A DNA stretch of 64,000 nucleotides from Sporanaerobium hydrogeniformans (GCF_002735925.1 NZ_PEDL01000014.1:1-64000), one strand, 5' to 3'; positions 54,971-63,893 are shown, numbered from the stretch's first letter. A program made the numbers and translations. The notes: generated by a model not told the origin, from the letters alone.

Positions 54971-56125
54971 CTATTTTTTGCCATCCATGCGTACAGAATA
55001 ATAACCATTAGGATGAACAATTTGTTTTAAAGAGTACTTCATACTTTTTAAACAAATAATAGCACGAGATACTTTAAGACCACCTGCTGTAGAGCCGGCA
55101 CATCCACCGATAAACATTAAAAGAAGTAGAAGCATTCTACTAAACATAGACCATTTATCAAAGTCTGTTGTAGCATAGCCAGTGGTTGTCATAACGGAAG
55201 CTACTTGGAAAGAAGAGAATCTAAGAGCTTCTGTAAAGGAACCATAAGTATTGCGTGCCAATAGGTCAAGTGTGATAAGCAAGATAGCTCCAAATAAAAT
55301 AAAAAGATAAACTCTTAGCTCGTTATTTTTAAAGAAAGTTTTAATATTCCCTTTAAGAATCAGATAATAAAGAGAGAAGTTAACACCACACAGTATCATA
55401 AAGATGGTGATAATCCAGTCAATAAGTGCACTGTTATAATGGCCTACACTAGCATTCATATTAGAGAAACCACCTGTACCTACTGTTCCTAGTGTATGAA
55501 TGAAAGCATCAAACAGATTCATACCAGCAAGATAAAGGAGAAGAACCTCTAAGAGAGTAATACCTAGATAAATACTATATAAGATTTTAGCTGTTTGCCC
55601 CAGTTTAGGCACAATACGACCAACGATAGGACCAGGGCTTTCAGCTTTCATAACTTGCATAGAACCTGTACCAAGAGAAGGTAAAATAGCCATAGTAAGA
55701 ACTAAGATACCCATACCGCCTACCCAGTGAGTAAAGCTTCGCCAAAAGAGAATACCGTGAGGCAATCCTTCAACAGCACTTAAAATAGAGGAACCTGTAG
55801 TTGTAAGACCAGAGCTTGATTCAAAGAAACTATCGATAAAAGATGGAAAAGCTCCACTTATGTAAAAGGGAAAGGCTCCAAAAAAAGACATAAGAAGCCA
55901 ACCCAAAGCTACAATAGCAAACCCGTCTCTTGCATAAATATTTTTAGAAGTTGGTTTAATTAAGGAGAGTATACTTCCTACTGCTAGAACGATACCAATT
56001 GTTATGAGAAAAGCAGGTAAGTCTCCATCCCCATATATGAAGGCCACTAGAGTAGGAGGAAGTAAGGCAATAGACTCACATATTAATAACATTCCCAAGC
56101 TTCTTAATACTATTTTTAAGTTCAC
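54971..56125 (-). CDS. trkH: TrkH potassium channel subunit, truncated by frameshift
   Basis: The N-terminal 384 residues of TrkH, carrying three of the four pore loops (STTGSSILS, GTVGTGGFSN, TTTGYATTDF) and the KTrAP block MGILVLTMAILPSLGTGSMQ. The frame ends HPNGYYSVRMDGKK-stop, exactly where intact TrkH proteins continue. GTG 56125 is chosen because GGAGG lies 7-8 bp before it and the product begins like other TrkH proteins; the frame itself extends to 56152. The gene overlaps the end of trkA by 50 bp. Without the fourth pore loop the product should not form a channel unless the shift is bypassed. Confidence 0.88.
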   Translation of the reverse strand: MNLKIVLRSLGMLLICESIALLPPTLVAFIYGDGDLPAFLITIGIVLAVGSILSLIKPTSKNIYARDGFAIVALGWLLMSFFGAFPFYISGAFPSFIDSFFESSSGLTTTGSSILSAVEGLPHGILFWRSFTHWVGGMGILVLTMAILPSLGTGSMQVMKAESPGPIVGRIVPKLGQTAKILYSIYLGITLLEVLLLYLAGMNLFDAFIHTLGTVGTGGFSNMNASVGHYNSALIDWIITIFMILCGVNFSLYYLILKGNIKTFFKNNELRVYLFILFGAILLITLDLLARNTYGSFTEALRFSSFQVASVMTTTGYATTDFDKWSMFSRMLLLLLMFIGGCAGSTAGGLKVSRAIICLKSMKYSLKQIVHPNGYYSVRMDGKK

Positions 56126-57479
56126 CGGTAAATCCTCCTGATGTAATATCAATAATATCTTTTAAGTTAGATATATTTTTATTAGTAATAACAAGAACTC
56201 TATCTCCTGGATTGATAGTTGTTTGACCATTTGGTACAACAATCTCATCTTTTTTTACAATAGTAGCAATGAGTACATCTGGGATAAGACGGAGTTTATA
56301 AAGAGGTGTATGAATAAGAGGATCGTTAGCTGATGCAATAAATTCGATGATCTCACCTTCACCACCTACAATGCGGTGGAGGGCTTCTACAGACTCGCCG
56401 CGTACATATCTAAGAATACGATTCGTGATAATGTCATGAGGAGTAATGATGGTATCTAGTCCTAAACTTCCTACAACAGCGTTACCATAATTACGGCTGA
56501 TTTTGGTAATAACACGAGGCACATGATTTTGTTTAGCAATTAAAGAAGAGATAATATTTTCTTCATCACGTCCTGTAAGAGCAATGAAGCTATCTACAGC
56601 TTCAAGATGTTCTTCAGCGAGAAGCTCACTATCTGTTCCATCTCCATTAATAATAAGTGTATTAGGTAATTCTTCAGAAAGCTTCTCACAAACGGCACTA
56701 TCATTTTCTATGATTTTTACTTTAATGTGCATTTCATTAAGAAGACGTGCTAGGTAATAGGTGATTTTACCCCCACCCACAATCATGATGTTTTTAGTCT
56801 TTGAAGGTTTATCATGGATGCGTTTGCAAAATGTATAGATAGCAGCAGATTTCCCAATAGCGTAAATGGTATCCTGTACTTCTAGCACGGTATCCCCTGT
56901 TGGAATAATAAGCTTATCTTCTCGGATAATAGCACCAATTAAAACGGAAACACCAAACTTATCACCAAAGTGCTTCATTTTAGTGCCAATTAAAGAAGAG
57001 CCCTCTTTAAGGAGGACCTCTACCATACGCACACGGCCTTTAGCGAAATTTTCAAGGCGGATTGCACCAGGAACAGTTAGGACTCTGGCAATTTCATCAG
57101 CAGCAGCTTCTTCGGGATTAATAACCATATCTAGACCTAGGTCTTCTTTAATAAGAAGGAGCTCTTTAGCGTATTGTGGGTCACGGATACGTGCAATAGT
57201 ACGATGTGCACCTAATTTTTTTGCAGTTAAACAACAGAGCATATTGACTTCGTCGCTTCCAGTTACAGCGATGATGAGGTCAATGCTCTGACAACCGTTC
57301 TCAAGTAAGGTACTTGTACTTATGCCTGTTCCTTTAATAGGAAGTACATCTAAGTTGTTTTCAACTTTTTCTAAGGCTTTGGGATTCTTGTCGATAATTG
57401 TAATGTCATTTCCTTGGGCGGAGAGGTGAGTGGCTAATGCATAGCCAACTTTGCCGGCGCCAATAATAATGATTTTCAT
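56076..57479 (-). CDS. trkA: TrkA, regulatory NAD-binding subunit of K+ uptake
   Basis: A 467-residue cytoplasmic protein made of two RCK units. Each has a Rossmann NAD-binding domain (IIIGAGKVGYALA at residues 2-14; IMIVGGGKITYYLA near 229-242) and a TrkA-C domain (about 140-220 and 370-450). It gates the TrkH channel in response to nucleotides. Four-domain length matches bacterial TrkA. GGAGTCATT precedes the ATG. Its 3' end overlaps the trkH start, so the two are co-translated. Confidence 0.94.
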   Translation of the reverse strand: MKIIIIGAGKVGYALATHLSAQGNDITIIDKNPKALEKVENNLDVLPIKGTGISTSTLLENGCQSIDLIIAVTGSDEVNMLCCLTAKKLGAHRTIARIRDPQYAKELLLIKEDLGLDMVINPEEAAADEIARVLTVPGAIRLENFAKGRVRMVEVLLKEGSSLIGTKMKHFGDKFGVSVLIGAIIREDKLIIPTGDTVLEVQDTIYAIGKSAAIYTFCKRIHDKPSKTKNIMIVGGGKITYYLARLLNEMHIKVKIIENDSAVCEKLSEELPNTLIINGDGTDSELLAEEHLEAVDSFIALTGRDEENIISSLIAKQNHVPRVITKISRNYGNAVVGSLGLDTIITPHDIITNRILRYVRGESVEALHRIVGGEGEIIEFIASANDPLIHTPLYKLRLIPDVLIATIVKKDEIVVPNGQTTINPGDRVLVITNKNISNLKDIIDITSGGFTGELKNSIKKLGNVINM

Positions 57480-57518
57480 AATGACTCCTCATAAATATAA
57501 AAATAATTTAGTATAAGC

Positions 57519-57544
57519 GTATTATACAACATATTATATAATAC
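57519..57544. promoter_or_regulatory. Inverted repeat upstream of trkA
   Basis: GTATTATA (57519-57526) and TATAATAC (57537-57544) form an 8-bp-arm inverted repeat overlapping the trkA promoter. Possible operator; AT-richness makes chance occurrence likely. Confidence 0.3.
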
Positions 57545-57561
57545 AGCTAGTAGATTAATAA
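57533..57561 (-). promoter_or_regulatory. Promoter of trkAH
   Basis: Minus-strand TTATTA (57556-57561), 17 bp, TATAAT (57533-57538), 54 bp before the trkA start. Confidence 0.4.
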
Positions 57562-57607
57562 GAAAAGAATAAAAAGAATGGTAAGTCGTAATTTAGTTTG
57601 CTAAAGG

Positions 57608-57636
57608 TTGCTTTTGACGTAAAGCACTTTTATAAT
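57608..57636 (+). promoter_or_regulatory. Promoter of uppP
   Basis: TTGCTT (57608-57613), 17 bp, perfect TATAAT (57631-57636). Confidence 0.55.
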
Positions 57637-57719
57637 AAAAGAAGTGGATTTATAAAAAGATAATTCAAAATATTATTTAGAAGTTCAATAACAGACCTTA
57701 TTAAGGAGGATAAAACGAT

Positions 57720-58541
57720 ATGGAATGGATTGAAATAATGAAGGCCGTCATTTTAGGTATAGTGGAAGGCATAACAGAATGGCTACCTATCAGTAGTACA
57801 GGACATATGATTTTGGTAGATGAATTTTTAAAGCTTAATATGAGCCCAGCATTTAAAGAAATGTTTTTTGTAGTTATTCAGTTAGGGGCTATTTTAGCGG
57901 TTGTTTTACTTTTCTGGAATAAGCTCTTTCCTTTTTCATTAAAAAGAGGAATTAAGATAAGACCAGATATTATGTCTATATGGATGAAAATTCTAGTAGC
58001 GTCTGTACCAGCTGGTATAATAGGTGTATTTTTTAATGACAAGATTGATGAACTTTTTTACAATCCTTGGACAGTAGCCATTACTCTTATTATTTACGGT
58101 GTTTTGTTTATTATCGTGGAAAATAAAAACAAAGGGCAAGCTCCAAGGGTACGGACACTGTCATCCCTTGATTTTAGAACAGTGTTTATTATTGGTATTT
58201 TTCAAATGCTAGCACTCATTCCAGGAACCTCTCGTTCAGGTGCAACTATTGTAGGAGCCATGATGATTGGGACTTCGCGTACAGTAGCTGCTGAATTTAC
58301 CTTTTTCTTAGCCATTCCAGTTATGTTTGGTGCAAGCTTTTTGAAGCTTTTAAAATTTGGGTTAGCTTTTACTTCTATAGAAGTAGCTGTTTTATTGATA
58401 GGTTCAGTAGTTGCTTTTATAGTTTCTGTTTTAGCGATTAAATTTTTAATGGGTTACATCAAAAAACATGACTTTAAGGTATTTGGCTGGTATCGTATTA
58501 TACTAGGAGTTACAGTGGCAGTTTATTTTTTACTCATTTAA
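57720..58541 (+). CDS. uppP: Undecaprenyl-diphosphatase UppP (BacA)
   Basis: A 273-residue integral membrane phosphatase that recycles undecaprenyl diphosphate to the monophosphate for wall synthesis and can confer bacitracin resistance. Both family active-site motifs are present: [17 protein letters not shown] (about 16-32) and [14 protein letters not shown] (about 167-180), with about seven to eight helices. AAGGAGG precedes the ATG. Its stop overlaps the stop of the convergent MocR gene by 4 bp and no terminator lies between. Confidence 0.95.
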   Translation: MEWIEIMKAVILGIVEGITEWLPISSTGHMILVDEFLKLNMSPAFKEMFFVVIQLGAILAVVLLFWNKLFPFSLKRGIKIRPDIMSIWMKILVASVPAGIIGVFFNDKIDELFYNPWTVAITLIIYGVLFIIVENKNKGQAPRVRTLSSLDFRTVFIIGIFQMLALIPGTSRSGATIVGAMMIGTSRTVAAEFTFFLAIPVMFGASFLKLLKFGLAFTSIEVAVLLIGSVVAFIVSVLAIKFLMGYIKKHDFKVFGWYRIILGVTVAVYFLLI

Positions 58542-59941
58542 AACAAAGTTAAATCTATATCTTGCTCTAGGATAGATTTGAGAATTATAAGTGCTTTATA
58601 AAGGTCTTCTTTTGTTTTAGGAGTTGCAATGGAAAGTCTTACAGCAGCAGGCAAAGGTGCATTGCCTACGGCGAAACGTTCGCCGCAATACACCTGAACG
58701 CCTGCCTTTTTTGCGCACATTTCAAAGGCTTTACCACTCCAACCTTCTGGAAGAAGTAAAAAGCGAAAGTTGCAATCAAGTGCACCAAGTAGTGGGTAGC
58801 CTCTAAAAATAGAGTTAGCTAGTTCATTACGTTCTAAAATATCACTTTGGCGCTCTTTGAGGATTTGTTCAGCCATAGATGAATAAATGAGCTCTGTTGC
58901 TATCTGTGCAGTAAAAGGAGAAATCATCATGTTCACGTTATAAAGACCCAGTTCTAGAGTTCTAATATGCCTTAAAGGGCAAGCGATAAAGCTAATACGA
59001 AGAGCGGGACAAAGAGACTTAGAAGTGCTAGAAATATAGAAGGTTTGTTCGGGGGCAAAGCTAGCGATAGGTGGTAAAAGCTCATGGACGAATGCACTAT
59101 TAATGGCATCTTCAATGAGGAGTAAGTCTTCTTCTTTAGCAAACTTGGCAATAGCTTCTCGCGTAGCCAAAGACATAGTATGGGTAGTAGGGTTATGAAA
59201 GTCAGGTATTAAGTAGAGGGCTTTCAGTCCTTCTTTCTTGCAGAAGCCCCTAAGAAGGCTAGGAGATATTTCATCATTTGCTTGAGGAACAGGAACAAGT
59301 TGAATGCCAAGCATTTTTGCTAAGGTTTTAAAGCCTGCATAAATAAGAGGGTCTGTACCAATGCGATCCCCAGGTTCAAAAAAAGATGTTAGTATGGCAC
59401 AAAGGGCATTTTGACCACCAGAAGCAAGAAGGATATGATTAGTATCAGTGGAAAGTTTTAAATTTTTAAGCCACTTAAGACCAGCCATGCGTTGTTTTTG
59501 AGTACCACAAGTAGAGGTGTACTCAAGATGAGAAGAAGCATCCTTTGAAGTGAGAAAATCTTGAAGAGTGCTTAGGACATAGGCGTTTTGTGTATAGGTA
59601 GGGTGGATAGCTCCTAAATCAATAAGATGATTGACGGGGGTTGGGTGAAGTAAGCGACTACTTACACCTACATCTGATGCGATAAAGGTACCTTTTCCTA
59701 CAGTTGCGCTAATTAGCCCCCTTTGCTCACAAAGTTTGAAGGCCTTAGTGACAGTACTTAGATTAATATCTAGAAAATCAGCCAGTTCTCTTTGTGGTGG
59801 CAGCATATCGCCAGGCTTTAGGTTGCCCTTTTGAATATCTTCTTCTAAAAGCTGAGCAAGAGCTTTATAAAGTGGTAATTTAGTGTGAGATAAACAAGGT
59901 TTCCAAGTCATAGGATAATTTTCAAAAGAATTAATAGGCAT
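58538..59941 (-). CDS. MocR/PdxR-type PLP-dependent regulator
   Basis: A 467-residue protein. Its N-terminal GntR winged helix (about 15-80; [28 protein letters not shown]) is fused to a fold-type I aminotransferase domain. The PLP lysine is in [15 protein letters not shown], with Asn in [12 protein letters not shown] and Asp in [11 protein letters not shown]. MocR proteins sense PLP or amino compounds. The nearest likely targets are the divergent azlCD genes and itself, through the palindrome at 59959-59987. ATG 59941 follows GGGGAGAG; the frame extends to 59980 without a site and would run through the promoter. Confidence 0.9.
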   Translation of the reverse strand: MPINSFENYPMTWKPCLSHTKLPLYKALAQLLEEDIQKGNLKPGDMLPPQRELADFLDINLSTVTKAFKLCEQRGLISATVGKGTFIASDVGVSSRLLHPTPVNHLIDLGAIHPTYTQNAYVLSTLQDFLTSKDASSHLEYTSTCGTQKQRMAGLKWLKNLKLSTDTNHILLASGGQNALCAILTSFFEPGDRIGTDPLIYAGFKTLAKMLGIQLVPVPQANDEISPSLLRGFCKKEGLKALYLIPDFHNPTTHTMSLATREAIAKFAKEEDLLLIEDAINSAFVHELLPPIASFAPEQTFYISSTSKSLCPALRISFIACPLRHIRTLELGLYNVNMMISPFTAQIATELIYSSMAEQILKERQSDILERNELANSIFRGYPLLGALDCNFRFLLLPEGWSGKAFEMCAKKAGVQVYCGERFAVGNAPLPAAVRLSIATPKTKEDLYKALIILKSILEQDIDLTLF

Positions 59942-59958
59942 ACAAATCTCTCCCCAAT

Positions 59959-59987
59959 TGTATAATTGTCTTGCATACAATTATACA
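59959..59987. promoter_or_regulatory. Palindromic operator between MocR and azlCD genes
   Basis: TGTATAATTGT (59959-59969) and ACAATTATACA (59977-59987) form perfect 11-bp inverted arms with a 7-bp spacer. The right arm contains the -10 of the MocR promoter and abuts the -35 of the azlC promoter. Confidence 0.65.
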
Positions 59988-60008
59988 GTTGAAGCCATAC
60001 AATGACAA
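59980..60008 (-). promoter_or_regulatory. Promoter of the MocR gene
   Basis: Minus-strand TTGTCA (60003-60008), 17 bp, perfect TATAAT (59980-59985), overlapping the divergent azlC promoter. Confidence 0.65.
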
Positions 60009-60017
60009 TGCTATAAT
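59989..60017 (+). promoter_or_regulatory. Promoter of azlCD
   Basis: TTGAAG (59989-59994), 17 bp, perfect TATAAT (60012-60017). It leaves a leader of about 108 nt of A/T-rich sequence. Confidence 0.65.
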
Positions 60018-60131
60018 TTGAAAAAGCAAATTATTTAAATAAGTACAATTACTTGAATTAGAACAAATAATTAAAATATAAGAATTTAAAATAATATTAT
60101 ATTGAGAAGAGAAATAAAGGAGGAGAAAGGA

Positions 60132-60848
60132 ATGAATGAGAAAGTAAAAGCATTAAAGGCTGCTTTTCCGTGTACCTTACCTGTGCTTACAGGGTTTGGT
60201 TTTTTAGGAATAGCTTATGGAATACTGATGCAGAGTAAAGGGTATGGAGCAATTTGGTCGCTCTTAATGAGTCTTATTGCCTTTGGGGGTAGCATGCAAT
60301 TTGTAGCCGTTACCTTATTAGCTACAGGGTTTGACCCTTTACAAGCCTTTTATCTTTCTTTAATTGTCAATGCAAGGCATCTTTTTTATGGGATATCCAT
60401 GCTTGAAAAGTATAGAGGGTTAGATAAGCTTAAATTCTTTTTGATATATACTTTATGTGATGAGACTTTTTCAATCGTTTGTAATCAAAAAGTACCCGAA
60501 GGAGTAGAACCAAAGTGGTTTTATTTCTTTGTTTCTTTACTAGATTATAGTTACTGGGCGATAGCAAGCTTTTTAGGGGGATGCTTAGGACAACTGATAG
60601 ATATAAAAACGAAAGGATTAGATTTTGCCCTAACAGCTTTATTTGTTGTGATTTTTGTAGAGGGCTGGAAAGATAAGAAAAATAGGATACCAGCTGTAAT
60701 CGGTGTAGTTACTTCTATTCTTTGTTTGGTTTGCTTTGGTGAAGGTAATTTTATTATTCCAGCTATGGTGCTTATACTGGTACAGTTAACTTTACTTAGA
60801 AAGTCATTAACCAAAGTGTATAGAGGGGAGGAGATAATATGCTCTTAA
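60132..60848 (+). CDS. azlC: AzlC family branched-chain amino acid exporter subunit
   Basis: A 238-residue membrane protein with about six helices. Family landmarks are the early LPVLTGFGFLGIAYGILM, IAFGGSMQFVAV and VNARHLFYGISML. AzlC and AzlD together export branched-chain amino acids (or analogues such as azaleucine). ATG 60132 sits behind AGGAGGAGAAAGGA; the frame extends to 60102 without a site. It overlaps azlD by 10 bp. Confidence 0.92.
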   Translation: MNEKVKALKAAFPCTLPVLTGFGFLGIAYGILMQSKGYGAIWSLLMSLIAFGGSMQFVAVTLLATGFDPLQAFYLSLIVNARHLFYGISMLEKYRGLDKLKFFLIYTLCDETFSIVCNQKVPEGVEPKWFYFFVSLLDYSYWAIASFLGGCLGQLIDIKTKGLDFALTALFVVIFVEGWKDKKNRIPAVIGVVTSILCLVCFGEGNFIIPAMVLILVQLTLLRKSLTKVYRGEEIICS

Positions 60849-61174
60849 ATTCAACGCAGACTTTGATTATGATTGGCGCTGTAGCTTTAGGTATGATTAT
60901 AAATCGTTTTTTACCCTTTTTACTTTTTCCTGAGAACAAGAAAGTACCTAATTATGTATCTTATTTAGGGAAAGTTCTACCTTATGCTGTTATGGGACTC
61001 CTTGTTGTTTTTTGTCTGAAAAGTATTTCCTTTATAAAGGCACCTTTTGGGGTTCCAGAGTTTTTGTGTGTAGCCTTTACAGCCTTTTTGCATTACTGGA
61101 AAGGCAATACACTACTTAGTATAAGTACGGGTACAGTTCTTTATATGATTTTAATTCAATTTATTTTTGTGTAG
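60839..61174 (+). CDS. azlD: AzlD family transporter small subunit
   Basis: A 111-residue protein with four helices and the AzlD signature MIINRFLPFLLFPENKKVPNY (split here as MIINRFLPFLLFP then NKKVPNYVSYLGKVLPYAVMG). It is the partner of AzlC. GGAGGAGATAAT precedes the ATG, which lies within the end of azlC, giving coupled translation. Confidence 0.9.
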   Translation: MLLNSTQTLIMIGAVALGMIINRFLPFLLFPENKKVPNYVSYLGKVLPYAVMGLLVVFCLKSISFIKAPFGVPEFLCVAFTAFLHYWKGNTLLSISTGTVLYMILIQFIFV

Positions 61175-61194
61175 TACAAAAGTGCTTTTCGAAA

Positions 61195-61224
61195 TTGACA
61201 CATAAAGTCATTAAAGCGTATACT
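61195..61224 (+). promoter_or_regulatory. Promoter of the LacI-type regulator gene
   Basis: Perfect TTGACA (61195-61200), 18 bp, TATACT (61219-61224). Confidence 0.7.
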
Positions 61225-61310
61225 CGTTTTATAAAGGACATTCTGCTAGTATATAAGGTAGTGTAATGTTTTTGAATGAGTTAAAAATAACCCAGAGGGT
61301 AGGATGGGCA

Positions 61311-62393
61311 ATGAGAGAAAAGGATAAGACGCTTGGTAAAAAGCGCATTACAATTAAAGATATTGCAGAACAGGTAGGGGTATCCTATGGTACTGTGCAC
61401 CGTGCCTTATATGGCAAAAAAGGAGTGGGTGAAGAGCTGCGAAACAAAATACTGCGTACAGCTGCAGAAAGTGGTTATATCCCTAATGAAGCAGCGGCAG
61501 CTCTTAAACGTAAAATGCAGCGTATTTTAGTAGCTATCCCTGGCCCACATGCGCAAAATCGCTTTTTTTATTCCCATGTTTGGCAAGGATTTCGTGACTA
61601 TGCGAATGAATTTGGTAATTATAATTTTGATATTATAGAGATTCCTTATTACAATGTCAGTGGTAATCGGGTAGAAGAAGAGTTGGCATCTGCTTATAGA
61701 CACTATGAAGGAGATATTGATGGGATTATTGTGGCAGGACCTTTAAGTGAAGCCGCACATGCCGCACTTCGTACGTTTGCAAAGAAGGATATTGCTATAG
61801 TCATGATAACGGATAAAAGTTCAGATGCACTTGCAAGTGTACTTGCTAATTATGAAGTGACGGGCAGGCTAGCAGCAGAGCTTCTAACAGGACAACTTTC
61901 GCAGGGAGATAAAGTTCTTGTTTTAGCAGGAGATATGCAAGTTCCTAATCATAGCTTGGTAACGCAAGGTTTTGCCGACTATTTAGAGGAGCATAAAACA
62001 GGAATAGAATGTGTTTATATTTATGCTTATGGAGATAAACACATTGCACAAATTGAAACACGTATTATAGAGCTTTTAAAAGAAGACAGTAGTATTCGTG
62101 CTGCCTTTAGTGTAAATGCACGCTGTAGCGTTATTCTCAGTGAAGTTATTCGTAGGCAAGGCTATGCAGGTAAACTAAAAGTAGTGGGAAGTGACGTATT
62201 TGAAGAAAATGTACAAAGTATGAAAGATGGAGTCATGCAAAACATTATATGTAAGCATCCTTATGAGCAGGCTTATCAAGCAACAAAAATAATGTTTGAG
62301 TATCTGATACGTGGAGTCGTACCAGTACAAAGAACACATTATGTAGAAAGCAATGTTATTTTTAATAGCAATCTGTCGATGTATCTTAAATAA
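61311..62393 (+). CDS. LacI family transcriptional regulator
   Basis: A regulator of 360 residues. Its N-terminal LacI helix-turn-helix (ITIKDIAEQVGVSYGTVHRALYGKKGVGEELRNKI, in pieces about 13-47) and hinge helix (AAAALKRKMQ) precede a Peripla_BP_4-type ligand domain (about 65-355). The sugar-binding-like domain resembles RbsB-type folds (RPH-like start replaced by ILVAIPG). ATG 61311 follows AGGATGG. An upstream ATG at 61266 behind AAGGTAGTG is possible and would add 15 residues. It probably regulates itself and the esterase gene 36 bp downstream. Ligand unknown. Confidence 0.85.
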   Translation: MREKDKTLGKKRITIKDIAEQVGVSYGTVHRALYGKKGVGEELRNKILRTAAESGYIPNEAAAALKRKMQRILVAIPGPHAQNRFFYSHVWQGFRDYANEFGNYNFDIIEIPYYNVSGNRVEEELASAYRHYEGDIDGIIVAGPLSEAAHAALRTFAKKDIAIVMITDKSSDALASVLANYEVTGRLAAELLTGQLSQGDKVLVLAGDMQVPNHSLVTQGFADYLEEHKTGIECVYIYAYGDKHIAQIETRIIELLKEDSSIRAAFSVNARCSVILSEVIRRQGYAGKLKVVGSDVFEENVQSMKDGVMQNIICKHPYEQAYQATKIMFEYLIRGVVPVQRTHYVESNVIFNSNLSMYLK

Positions 62394-62428
62394 ATCTTAT
62401 AGAGGGATTTTTAGGAAGGAAAAAGAAT

Positions 62429-63205
62429 ATGCAAAAGATAAATTGTCCTTTTGGAACAGCTACCTTGAGTGTCTATCCTTGCAAGGGTGGAGCTGCAGTA
62501 GTCATTTGCCCTGGAGGAGGATATCGTTTTACTTCACCTAGGGAAGCGGAACCTATAGCTAAAGCGTGGAATAGAGCTGGCTTTGCGGCATTTGTGCTTG
62601 ATTATGACTGCTCAACAGGTGAAAGGCTAGATACTCTCCCTTTAAGGCAGCTGGCGTGGGCAGTAAAAACAATTCGAGAAAGAGCAGAGGAGTTTGAGTG
62701 TACTCAACAAGTAGCAGTGTGTGGATTTTCAGCGGGTGGTCACTTGGCGGCTAGTTTGGGGGTGTTTTGGGCAGATGATGAAAGATTTGACGAAACAACG
62801 ACAGCTAATCAGAGAAGACCAGATGCCATGGTGCTTTCCTATCCTGTTATAAGTGCAGGTGAATTTGCGCACTTAGGAAGTTTTTTGAATTTAGCAGGAG
62901 AAGAAAAAAGTGAGCAAGCAAAATGGTCTCTTGAAAATTTTGTAACAGAAAAAGTGCCTCCAGTTTTTGTGTGGCATACTATGGATGATGAAGCCGTACC
63001 AGTTGAAAATACTTTGTTACTTAGTAAGGCTCTTAGAAAATATCAGGTTTCACATGAAGTGCATTTATTCCCACATGGTGTACATGGTTTATCCTTAGCG
63101 ACTGAAGAGGTGAATGAAGAGGCATGTGGGCGTATGGCAGATCCTCATGTGGCACATTGGTTTGAACTAGCGACGGAATGGTTAAAGAGTGTTTTAAATA
63201 AATAG
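62429..63205 (+). CDS. Alpha/beta hydrolase, acetyl-esterase-like
   Basis: A 258-residue cytoplasmic alpha/beta hydrolase. It has an oxyanion loop VICPGGGYRF (about 30-39), nucleophile Ser in GFSAGGHLA, acid Asp in WHTMDDEAVP and His in FPHGVHGLSL, the pattern of small acetyl-xylan/carbohydrate esterases (BD-FAE-like). No signal peptide, so it would act on imported acetylated sugars. AGGAAGGAAAAAGAAT precedes the ATG. It lies directly behind a LacI-type regulator, which fits a sugar-related role. Confidence 0.87.
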   Translation: MQKINCPFGTATLSVYPCKGGAAVVICPGGGYRFTSPREAEPIAKAWNRAGFAAFVLDYDCSTGERLDTLPLRQLAWAVKTIRERAEEFECTQQVAVCGFSAGGHLAASLGVFWADDERFDETTTANQRRPDAMVLSYPVISAGEFAHLGSFLNLAGEEKSEQAKWSLENFVTEKVPPVFVWHTMDDEAVPVENTLLLSKALRKYQVSHEVHLFPHGVHGLSLATEEVNEEACGRMADPHVAHWFELATEWLKSVLNK

Positions 63206-63224
63206 ATTTTAATGCAATGATAAG

Positions 63225-63278
63225 AAGGAGGCTACTATACAAATGACTGAATAGTCATTTGTATAGTAGCCTCCTTTC
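63225..63278. terminator. Very long perfect hairpin, likely bidirectional terminator
   Basis: Perfect 24-bp arms at 63225-63248 and 63253-63276 with a GAAT loop, between two convergent genes. T-tracts on both sides are poor. Confidence 0.6.
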
Positions 63279-63296
63279 TAGTTTTTAAAATTAAAG

Positions 63297-63830
63297 TTAA
63301 TCCTTCTTGCTACATTTATCAAAAAGACGAACAGACGGAAGGTTTTTTTGGGCCAATGCCAATAATTCTTCTGGTGTACCTTGTGTAAAGTCCTTATAAG
63401 GTAAGATAAAGGCACGCGCTTTTGTAAGGTAAATATAGATAGAATCATCCATAACAAATAAACGATAAATTTGATTCCAACGGTAGTGTGCTTTTTCTGT
63501 TTGGCTTGTAATATATAGCCCTTTAGTATTAACTATTAGACTGTAAACTTTTTTAGGGGTATCAAGACCATGGAGAGTTATCTGACGTTCCATAGCGACC
63601 TTATAGAAAATCAAATAACTGCTAGGTAATAGGATACCTAAACTAATAAGAAGCCAAAAGAAAAGTGAACTTCCAGTAACCGCATTAATGACGGCTAAAC
63701 CAAACATTACCACAGGAAATAAAGCAAGCGTTATAAAACGATTATTAAGCTTAAAGGAATTAAAATGGCTAAAGGCGCGAAAGGTAGCCACATCCATATG
63801 TGTATCGATCTGAATAGGTATTTTCTCCAT
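63297..63830 (-). CDS. YcxB-like membrane protein
   Basis: A 177-residue protein with two adjacent helices (about 33-51 and 56-75) and a cytoplasmic C-terminal domain (about 85-165). The YcxB-like features are the KGLYITSQTEKAHYRWNQIYRLF segment and IYIYLTKARAFILPYKDF. The family's function is unknown. TAGGAGGAATAGACTT precedes the ATG. It has its own promoter. Confidence 0.82.
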   Translation of the reverse strand: MEKIPIQIDTHMDVATFRAFSHFNSFKLNNRFITLALFPVVMFGLAVINAVTGSSLFFWLLISLGILLPSSYLIFYKVAMERQITLHGLDTPKKVYSLIVNTKGLYITSQTEKAHYRWNQIYRLFVMDDSIYIYLTKARAFILPYKDFTQGTPEELLALAQKNLPSVRLFDKCSKKD

Positions 63831-63864
63831 AAGTCTATTCCTCCTAAGGAAAGCGTTTTCTCTA

Positions 63865-63893
63865 TTATAAGATGTTTGATTCAGAGTTACAAT
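63865..63893 (-). promoter_or_regulatory. Promoter of the YcxB-like gene
   Basis: Minus-strand TTGTAA (63888-63893), 17 bp, perfect TATAAT (63865-63870). The remaining bases to 64000 are very A/T-rich and hold no gene I can see. Confidence 0.6.

Noticed and set aside
57600-57625. TTGACG upstream of uppP as a -35 box
   Set aside because: Spacing to TATAAT is only 11 bp; TTGCTT at 57608 has the correct 17 bp.
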